In this document: positions 17,163 to 24,900 of the stretch, piece after piece
How positions within the stretch are numbered: position 1 is the stretch's first letter
Layout: each line of letters opens with the position of its first letter
Assembly (NCBI GenBank): GCA_027486795.1
Contig: JAIXOI010000035.1
Span: forward strand, 212,082-276,081
Origin: Sphingobacteriales bacterium
GTDB taxonomy: Bacteria; Bacteroidota; Bacteroidia; Chitinophagales; CAIOSU01
Reading direction: 5' to 3'
Length of the DNA stretch: 64,000 nucleotides
Notes under the pieces: generated by a model
What the model was told of the DNA's origin: nothing
Databases searched by the model: none
What the model saw: only the letters and a program-made list of their open reading frames with translations
Made by a program: the position numbers and the translations under genes

Positions 17163-19526
17163 TTATTTCTCCAATTGGCTTTGCTCCAACATTGCTGGTG
17201 CAGCAGGGAAACGAACATCGTAGCTAGCTTCTTTATTGCCAATCATTTCGTTTTTACGAGTAGCTACTATCATCCAAGAAAATGGTGTATTGCTTTTGCC
17301 ATTGGCCAACTCCGTTACGGTAAATCCGTTTTCCGATTTGTTGGTAACAAACACGCCATTACAATCGCCTTCTAACTGAATAAACACTTTCAATGGGTGG
17401 TCTGCATCCACTAGAATGTTCTTTGCGAATGTAGGGTCAATGGTTATCATTGCTTGGCCATTCACCAATTTTCCCATACCATAATCTTGAAACAAAACCT
17501 CTGGTGCTTCGGGACAGAACATGGTTACTTTATTGCCCGCTACATCTTCAACAATGGTTGAGACTGCGCCATTGCCAATGATTTTGTAAGGAGTAAAAAG
17601 ATTGGTAGTGGCGTCAAAATTCCATCCTCCAACGTAGGCATAAGAGTTGTCGTTAATAAAATAACCACCAAAAGCAGTATTGGAATTGTCTCTGGCAAAG
17701 CCAGCTGCACCAATACTAAAGCCTGTGGATGAGCTGCCCGAACCGTTGTTTAAATGCAATCCGGCCACATTGTTTCCTACCGAGCTAAAGCCCGTGCCGC
17801 GCGTGTGGTAGTTTTGAGAGCGTGCTGCAGTAGTGCTTGAATTGCCACCCATTTCAATACCAAAAATTGGGCTAGTAACCGTGCCGATTATAATTCTACC
17901 ATTACTTAGAATACTCAATTTGCTTGTGCCATTTAGGTCAATTTGCAGCGGATTGGTTCCTGCAGGCGCATTGATATGCAACCTAGCAGTTGGTATTATG
18001 GTGCCAAGGCCAATTCTATTGTTTGTTTCAAATAATGTTGAGTTGCTTCCTGATATGCCATCAGGGGTAAATTTCACTAAGTAACCAACCGTGCCGTTTA
18101 TATTAGCACTGCCCGCTGGGCCTGTGGCACCTGTACCTCCAGGAAGTCCGTCGACACCATTTACGCCATCAATACCATTCAAACCTTGCGGACCCGCAGG
18201 ACCAGTATCACCTTTAATACCTTGAGGACCCTGAGGGCCGGTGGCACCGTCGGCACCAGTTAAACCTTGAGGTCCAGTGGCTCCAGTGGTACCTTGGCTA
18301 CCCGGCAGGCCTTGCGGACCAACTGCACCAGTTGCTCCGGTGGGACCTTGAATACCCATAGCACCAGTGGCACCAGTAGCACCTGTCGCGCCTTGTGCAC
18401 CGGGCAGTCCATCAGCACCGGTTGGGCCAACAGCACCATCTAGTCCTGGGTCACCCTTAGGGCCTTGTGGGCCTGGTATACCTTGTGCACCAGTGGGGCC
18501 TTGCATAACCGGTAATACTACCACTCCGCCACCATCGCTTAACCGGAGCGTATCGCCAGCTAATGATATCGTTTGTGCGCCGCCTACTAAACTTGATAAA
18601 TCGACTGAATAGCCTCCACCAAGGGTTTGTAAGGTGAGCAATTTTGTACTAGGGTCAAATACCACACCCGCTACCCCTTTGCTGGCTATTGATGACAAAT
18701 CAACTTGTCCGCCATTGCTAAGGCTAATCGTATTGGTTTGTTGATCAAAACTCAAGGCTTGCTCATCAGTATTATCTAAATATCCAGCTAGGCTGATTGC
18801 GTTACCGTCCGTAAGAGTCAATAAATGATTGATAATGGCTAAGTTTTGGAAATAGGCCGAATCACTCGCAGAAACCCAGCGGGCACCGTCCCACTTCAAA
18901 ATATGATTTTGATGCGGATGTGCTTGAACGTCGGCAAGGTCGTTTAAATAGTTGTTCGTTAAATCATCCTTATCGGTATCCAACAGCACACTATAGCTAT
19001 TTCCGGCATCTTCAATAGATAACTTACCAGTAACGGGATCAAAATCGAATCGGGTGATTAACTCGTTAGTAGCACTGGTATCCCCTAGATGGTTTGTTGA
19101 GTTTCCAGAATTTAAAGCATACAATGCAAAAGGAACAGAGAGCATTTCGCTCTTGCCAATAGTTATAAAACCGTGGTTGTCCCAATCCATTTCTATCCAA
19201 ACCCACTTTGCGCCCGAAGCCCAAGGTATTTGATCGAAACGACCAACTTCAGCCAAACCTTGGCCAAGTACCAGATTGATTAACCCAAATTCGTTGGTTT
19301 TTACCTTGTGTGCTTCGCGATATACTACCACTCCATTTTCGCCGCCATCTATTATACTTAAACGAACGAAGACATTGGTATTAGTCATTGGCTCACCAGA
19401 AGCGTCTCGAGCAACTGCTTGATACTTTACACCATGCGGAGCTTGCGCCAAAACGAAACTGGGCAGCATTAACAGGCACACCAACAATATAGCACCGATA
19501 AAAATATTTAAGCCTTGTTTACTCAA
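17163..19526 (-). CDS. Collagen-like repeat secreted protein
   Basis: 787 residues. A signal peptide ends LPSFVLAQ. The N-terminal ~120 residues (GVKYQAVARDASGEPM) match a domain often found at the start of Bacteroidota collagen-like and fibre proteins. Residues ~343-473 are about 43 Gly-X-Y triplets (GPTGAQGIPGPQGPKGDPG and similar). The C-terminal third (GTIIPTARLHINAPAG near 510) looks like a tail-fibre type region. The start codon is TTG, overlapping the TGA stop of the upstream T9SS gene as TTGA. I chose it because it puts the signal peptide at the N terminus. No recognised sorting domain is present, so outer-membrane export by T9SS is uncertain. Likely an extracellular fibre or adhesive. 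Confidence 0.8.
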   Translation of the reverse strand: MSKQGLNIFIGAILLVCLLMLPSFVLAQAPHGVKYQAVARDASGEPMTNTNVFVRLSIIDGGENGVVVYREAHKVKTNEFGLINLVLGQGLAEVGRFDQIPWASGAKWVWIEMDWDNHGFITIGKSEMLSVPFALYALNSGNSTNHLGDTSATNELITRFDFDPVTGKLSIEDAGNSYSVLLDTDKDDLTNNYLNDLADVQAHPHQNHILKWDGARWVSASDSAYFQNLAIINHLLTLTDGNAISLAGYLDNTDEQALSFDQQTNTISLSNGGQVDLSSIASKGVAGVVFDPSTKLLTLQTLGGGYSVDLSSLVGGAQTISLAGDTLRLSDGGGVVVLPVMQGPTGAQGIPGPQGPKGDPGLDGAVGPTGADGLPGAQGATGATGATGAMGIQGPTGATGAVGPQGLPGSQGTTGATGPQGLTGADGATGPQGPQGIKGDTGPAGPQGLNGIDGVNGVDGLPGGTGATGPAGSANINGTVGYLVKFTPDGISGSNSTLFETNNRIGLGTIIPTARLHINAPAGTNPLQIDLNGTSKLSILSNGRIIIGTVTSPIFGIEMGGNSSTTAARSQNYHTRGTGFSSVGNNVAGLHLNNGSGSSSTGFSIGAAGFARDNSNTAFGGYFINDNSYAYVGGWNFDATTNLFTPYKIIGNGAVSTIVEDVAGNKVTMFCPEAPEVLFQDYGMGKLVNGQAMITIDPTFAKNILVDADHPLKVFIQLEGDCNGVFVTNKSENGFTVTELANGKSNTPFSWMIVATRKNEMIGNKEASYDVRFPAAPAMLEQSQLEK

Positions 19527-20047
19527 TGGTGGTCTTTTTGCACTTTGTATACGCCTAAACTTTCACCTTCAAGGCTAATCTGCAGAAAATAAACGCCATT
19601 GGCTAAATTTTCCAGTGATAATTCCTTCTCGGGAGCAGCTGTACTTGGCAGCCATAAGTCGCTCTGCATCAATTGCCCAAGGGTATTGTACAGTGCTACT
19701 TCAACTGGCTTATCATACGGCCTACTAAGCCTTATACGGATGATACCGCTGGTTGGGTTTGGAAAAACCGTAAAAATTGGGGAAATATCTGCACTAGGTT
19801 GTGTAGTGCTAGTTGCACTCTTTTTCAAAAATGGCTGGTTAAAGCCTTGCGTAAAGGTAACTTCTAAGTTACTATTTGTCTGTGTCTCAATAACGGTCTC
19901 CCCTATAGTCCAAGTTACACTTCCATTGGAATAGGAATGGTAGCCGCCTGCAGTTGCCCATACTTCTGGGGCAAAGCTCTGTGCTAATGACCATGGCACA
20001 ATACCGATACAAAAGACAACTGCGAATAAAACTCTTACCATCAACAT
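19523..20047 (-). CDS. Small secreted protein with type A T9SS sorting domain
   Basis: 174 residues: signal peptide (VLFAVVFCIGIVPWSLAQ), a short beta-rich domain with GSVTWTIGETVIET, and a type A sorting domain over the last ~85 residues (FTVFPNPTSGIIRIRL, LANGVYFLQI). The N-terminal domain pattern (SYSNGSVTWTIGE then FTQGFNQP) is common in small Bacteroidota T9SS proteins that precede collagen-like or fibre genes. Its stop codon overlaps the downstream gene start, so the two are probably translated together and the products may act as a pair. The function of the N-terminal domain is unknown. Confidence 0.82.
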   Translation of the reverse strand: MLMVRVLFAVVFCIGIVPWSLAQSFAPEVWATAGGYHSYSNGSVTWTIGETVIETQTNSNLEVTFTQGFNQPFLKKSATSTTQPSADISPIFTVFPNPTSGIIRIRLSRPYDKPVEVALYNTLGQLMQSDLWLPSTAAPEKELSLENLANGVYFLQISLEGESLGVYKVQKDHH

Positions 20048-20093
20048 TTATTATGAGTAGGTAAATTAGCATCATTTAGCGGAAAAGTCAATA

Positions 20094-20714
20094 CTATTTC
20101 AGGTGCTCAGTACTATTGAACAAAACTATCTCAAACTTATCGCCAAACTGATGCAGCTTATACAACGATAAGTTGGTATGCGGAAAATCGTCCATTTTAC
20201 TCAATGGAACATTGAGCATGGTGCACAATAGCGACCTTATAGCACGACCATGAGAACAAATAAGGATGGTTTTCTCAAAACTCGGCAGTGTATTATCTAA
20301 AAATTCTCTCTGTCGCTGTTGCAACTCCAAGGGGCTCTCTCCACCTGCTATTTTTTCTTCCAGGAAACCTTCTTTCCAGCGATTGGTAAGATATTGATAT
20401 TCCTCTGCCAATTTAGGGTCGCCGCCTTGCCCTTCATGCATTCCCCAATCTATCTCGTCTAGTTCGGCATGCTTAAGCAGGTTATGCCCAGCTTTGACAA
20501 ATGGCTCCAGTGTTTGGTGTGTGCGGGTAAGCATTGAGGCAAAAACATGATCAAATGGCTGGTGCTTATAGAAGTCATAAAAGGCCAATGCCTGTGCCTT
20601 CCCTTTTCCGTTAAGCTCCGAATTGACACCTCTACCTTGAACAATACCCTTGCGGTTATAGTCCGTTTCGCCGTGCCTTACCAGGTATATTTCTTTGTCA
20701 ACTAGTTTAGCCAT
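20094..20714 (-). CDS. Histidine phosphatase family protein (phosphoglycerate mutase-like)
   Basis: About 206 residues. The phosphohistidine motif IYLVRHGETDYN is near residue 9, with arginines in QGRG and LTRTHQT, the second catalytic histidine in ICSHGRAIRS near residue 158, and an acidic residue in the ELDEIDWG segment. These are the residues of the phosphohistidine phosphatase/phosphoglycerate mutase superfamily. The substrate is not determined by sequence. The ATG at 20714 is chosen over a longer in-frame start because a TATCTTTG promoter lies nine bases upstream of it. It is divergent from the isochorismate synthase gene. Confidence 0.85.
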   Translation of the reverse strand: MAKLVDKEIYLVRHGETDYNRKGIVQGRGVNSELNGKGKAQALAFYDFYKHQPFDHVFASMLTRTHQTLEPFVKAGHNLLKHAELDEIDWGMHEGQGGDPKLAEEYQYLTNRWKEGFLEEKIAGGESPLELQQRQREFLDNTLPSFEKTILICSHGRAIRSLLCTMLNVPLSKMDDFPHTNLSLYKLHQFGDKFEIVLFNSTEHLK

Positions 20715-20723
20715 AAATTTGGA

Positions 20724-20756
20724 CAAAGATAACAAATCCAATCGTCGTGTGAGCAA
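20724..20756 (-). promoter_or_regulatory. Histidine phosphatase promoter
   Basis: On the minus strand a TTG (20754-20756) is followed after 22 bases by TATCTTTG (20724-20731), a close fit to the Bacteroidota layout. The ATG lies nine bases beyond, giving a very short leader and fixing the start at 20714. Confidence 0.55.
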
Positions 20757-21843
20757 TTCATTACCTACCAAAATACTTCAACAGTTACGTGAGGATAATA
20801 GTCGTAATTCATTAGTATTCTATCGATTACCTTATCAAACAAAGATTAATTACCTAATTGGCGAGGCAAGAAAAATTGGCTCAATTGGTGAGGTATTGAA
20901 TGAAACAGGTTTCGCCTTTGTGCCTGCATCCAATAGTAAAGGTTGCACTCCCTACTTCATTGTTGCAGCGTCGGAAGATGTTTTAGAGCATTATGATGCA
21001 TTAGATTTGCCCAACATTACTTGGGCAGCAAACAGCGAAGCGCCGGTTTTTGCGTCCCATTTGCATTATTTGCAGCAAGCAAAAAGCATGATTGATGAAA
21101 TGAAAGTTCATAAACTTGAAAAGGTCATCCTTTCGAGAGTTAAAAAACAAGAAACAATAAGTTTTAATCCGTGGGAAACCTTTAAGAAACTATGTACTAA
21201 ATACCCTTCAGTTATGGTTTATTGTGTCACTATTCCAGGTGAGGGAACTTGGCTTGGTGCTACACCCGAAACGCTTATAAAAGTTGACAATGGTATTGCA
21301 CAAACCGAAGCATTGGCTGGAACGCAAGCCGATAATGGAATGCCGTTAGAAAAGGTTGAATGGGGAACAAAGGAACAAGAGGAACAACAAATTGTTGCTG
21401 ACAACATTCGAGCGCTAATAAGCGGTTACTTCCCTGATGCTGTATTGGAAACAGAAGGCCCCATAACCGTTTCAACTGGGGTTTTATTGCATTTGATTAC
21501 AAGGTTTAAATGGCATACGCAATTTAACACAGCTGCCATTGAATCATTTATAAAAGCGCTGCACCCCACTCCTGCTATTGTTGGCCAGCCGAGGGAAGCA
21601 GCATTAAAACTGATAAGTAACCTAGAAACCCATGATCGTGCATACTATACAGGGCTGCTTGGACCTGTAAACCCAAACAAAGTGACTCATTTGTTTGTAA
21701 ACCTAAGGTGCATGCAAGCATTTGATGGTTATGTTGCTCTTTATTTGGGCGGTGGCCTTACAGCCAATAGTAACCCGGATGCCGAGTGGCTGGAAACCGA
21801 ACTAAAAGCAAAAACTTTGCTCAGTGTTTTGGAACCAGCATAA
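20749..21843 (+). CDS. Isochorismate synthase (chorismate-binding family)
   Basis: About 364 residues. It converts chorismate to isochorismate, the first step of menaquinone synthesis and of some siderophores. The chorismate-binding fold shows TWLGATPETLIKV, EALAGTQ (~185), the metal-binding HPTPAIVGQPREAA (~285), and the terminal GGGLTANSNPDAEW. These fit MenF/EntC enzymes rather than anthranilate synthase. No menaquinone gene is adjacent, so menF is likely but not proved. The start is uncertain: no ATG lies near the N terminus, and TTG at 20695, TTG at 20719 and GTG at 20749 are all in frame. A TAAATTTG element at 20714-20721 favours the GTG. Confidence 0.85.
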   Translation: MSNSLPTKILQQLREDNSRNSLVFYRLPYQTKINYLIGEARKIGSIGEVLNETGFAFVPASNSKGCTPYFIVAASEDVLEHYDALDLPNITWAANSEAPVFASHLHYLQQAKSMIDEMKVHKLEKVILSRVKKQETISFNPWETFKKLCTKYPSVMVYCVTIPGEGTWLGATPETLIKVDNGIAQTEALAGTQADNGMPLEKVEWGTKEQEEQQIVADNIRALISGYFPDAVLETEGPITVSTGVLLHLITRFKWHTQFNTAAIESFIKALHPTPAIVGQPREAALKLISNLETHDRAYYTGLLGPVNPNKVTHLFVNLRCMQAFDGYVALYLGGGLTANSNPDAEWLETELKAKTLLSVLEPA

Positions 21844-21883
21844 CATACAAGGCCCCTCCCAGTGAAGGAAGAGGTCTTGTATG
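21844..21883. terminator. Hairpin terminator downstream of isochorismate synthase
   Basis: CATACAAG (21844-21851) pairs with CTTGTATG (21876-21883), continuing inward with CC/GG and CT/AG pairs to a 6-base loop. It sits between convergent genes and may serve both directions. There is no strong T-run on either side. Confidence 0.65.
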
Positions 21884-21952
21884 CTCTTAACCAAATAATA
21901 CTCTCTTACCTTTATCTGCTATAGCTCATTAAGCTCTGGCAATTATTATTTT

Positions 21953-24900
21953 TTACTTCATTAGGGTAACGTTACCTTGGCGCGTTACTGATAGTCCATT
22001 GGTACACACGGCTTCGAAATAGTACACAAAAACACCAGGGTCCAATGGTTTACTATTGTAAATACCGTTCCAACCTTCGTTTATGTCGTTACTTTCGTAA
22101 ACCAAGTTGCCCCACCTATCAAACACCCTGAATATTTTCAATCCGTTATCCGTAAGTCCACGCACACGCAGCACATCATTGTTGCCATCGCGATTAGGTG
22201 TAAAGGTGTTAGGAACAAATATGTCGTCGCCACAGCGACCAATAACATTTATTGTTATAGTGCTTTCATCTTGGCAACCCTTTTCGTCGGTTATCAATAA
22301 GCTGTAATTTTCTGTTTGGTTTGCTACCAGTGATGGCCTCTCGCAATCGCTGCAGCTTAGGTTATAACTTGGTGTCCAGCTATAAGTATTGGCGCTGCCC
22401 ACAAGTACCGGAATATTAAGCGACATTGGAGTACCTTCAACCACATTGCGAGCCTCCACTTCCGCCAACACCGGTAGCGGATTTACAACCACAGTTACGT
22501 TTTGCGTATCTGGTATACATGAACCGCTGTAAGCTATTAAAGTATAAGTGCGAGTGGTATCAGGTGTCAAAATGGGATCAGGCGTATTTTGCTCGTTGAA
22601 ATAATTAATCGGATTCCAAACATAGTTTACTCCTTGATTGCCCGCCTGCAAAATATCAACATTTAGTTGCACACTTTCGCCGTAGCAAAGCTCTCCTACA
22701 GCATCCAAACTTACCATCACTTTGTCGATAACCGTTACGGCAACATTGTCGCTTGCGGTGCAGCCTTGGTCAGTAAATACTGTTATAGTATAAGTAGTTG
22801 TAGCCTTAGGTGTTAGTGTAGGGCTCAATGATGATGAATCATCCAAGTACAATGCTGGCGACCACTCAACCCTAGCGGCCAAGCTTTCGCTACTCGCCAA
22901 AACTATGTTATCGCCTTCGCAAAGTGTTACATCATCAATAGTTGACACCGATGGAATATCATGAACATTTACAGTATGCGTTGTGCTATCCATACAGCCA
23001 AATGACGTTGTAACTACTACCTTGTAGCTATTGGTGCTATCAGGCTGCAACGATGGGCTTGCGCAATCGTCGCAGGTAAGTTCAGTCGCGGGGGTCCAGC
23101 TATAAGTAGCCCCACCCGATGCTACCAATTCAATGGTTTCGCCACGGCAAATATCAGTTCTGCCAACCACGGCTACCACTGGCAGCGGATTTACATTAAC
23201 AAGCACCGTATCTTCAACAGTACAATTATATTGGTTTGTAACTGCTACCGAGTAAGTGGTGGTAATGTTTGGCGTTGCTGTAACTATAGCGCAAGTGTCG
23301 CAATCAAGCATGGCGGTTGGGCCCCAAACTTGAGTAGTACCACCAATAGATTCTAAAATAATGCTCTCGCCAAAACAGATACTTTCAACACTAGACAATA
23401 CGCCAGTTGGGTAAGGGTTTACCGTTACGGTTACGTCCTGAACATTGGTACACTTAAACTGGTTGGTAATAGTTACTTGGTAAGTAGTAGTTGCCAAGGG
23501 AGTAGCTATAACCAATGCACACGAGTCGCAGTTTAAGGTTGCCACTGGCGACCATTCATATTTTGTTCCACCTCCAGCTTCAAGTTCAACGCTTTCGCCA
23601 ATACATATAGCCAAGTCTTCTGTAATACTGCCTTTAGGCAACGGATTTACAACCACAGAAACCGTATCTCTGCTTTGACATCCATTGCTATCGGTACCTA
23701 ATACTACATAATCCATATTAACTCCTGGACCAGCCATAGGGTTGGCAACAGAAGTGCTGCTTAAGCCAGCGCTTGGGCTCCACTGATAAGATACGGCACC
23801 ACTTGCAAGTAGCCCAACGCTATCGTTGAAACATACAAAAGTATCATTGCCAGCGCTAACAAATGGAAGAGCATGCACAGGCAATAATTTAGTAGCCGTA
23901 TCAACGCAACCGCTCAAAGAAGTTACTACGAGTTGAATGGTATAGTTACCCACTGAAGTATAGGTTTGATCAATAGGATTTTGAACTGTATCGCTACCGC
24001 CATTGCCAAACGACCAGTTCCATGATGCTATGTTGCCAGGCGCAGGTGTTGTATTAGTTATACTTACCAATTGCGGCACACAGCCTGAAATTACCGACAA
24101 ATCAAATGATGGCAATGGGCCTTCATCAATTACAATATAGTTGGGTTTAAGCAACGTGTCAATGCAGTTTCCATTGGTGGTAATTAGCATTACATCATAC
24201 GCTCCTGGCCCAGCATAGTAATGAGTTGGGTTTTGTGCGGTGCTGCTGTCGCCATCACCAAAGAACCATTTCCGTGATGTAATAGCAGGCAAGGCTATCG
24301 AAGAATCGGTAAATGTAACCGAGCCGTTAAAACAAAAGTAATTTTTGTTTGCTCCAAAATTTGAATTGATATAACCTACCACTACCGAATCGGCAGATGA
24401 CACTGGAACGATACAACCTAGGCCATCATCAAGTATCAACACTGGATAATAAACTCCGTAGTTGGCATAGGAATGCAAAACCGAATCGCCTGCGTTTTGC
24501 ACAATACCATCGCCAAAATCCCAAGTGCGCACTGCAGTATTAGTAGTAGTGGCGGTAAAGAATACTTCGTTGTTAATACACGCATTTCGTGGTGTAAAGG
24601 TAAAATTGCCATTCGGACCCAAAACCACCACAAAGTCAGCCTTTACAGTAGTATCTTGGCAACCCTTCCTATTTGTCGTAATCAAGGTAACAGTAAAGTT
24701 TCCAGGCGTAAGATATAAATGCGATGGATTTTTCAAATTGCTTACAGTTGAGTTGTCGCCAAAATGCCATTCCCACGCGACAATATCGTTACTTGATAAG
24801 TCAGTGAAGTTTACTAGCAATGGCGGACAAGGCACACTCGTGCTATCTGCGGTAAAATCTGCCGATGGATTTTGAACAACTACATAAGAGGTACGGGTAA

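Noticed and set aside
18367..18612. Plus-strand proline/alanine-rich frame
   Set aside because: It is the antisense of the Gly-X-Y repeats of the collagen-like protein.
20695..20748. Longer N terminus of isochorismate synthase
   Set aside because: It starts with TTG inside the divergent phosphatase gene and precedes a promoter-like TAAATTTG, so translation from there is unlikely. It cannot be excluded.
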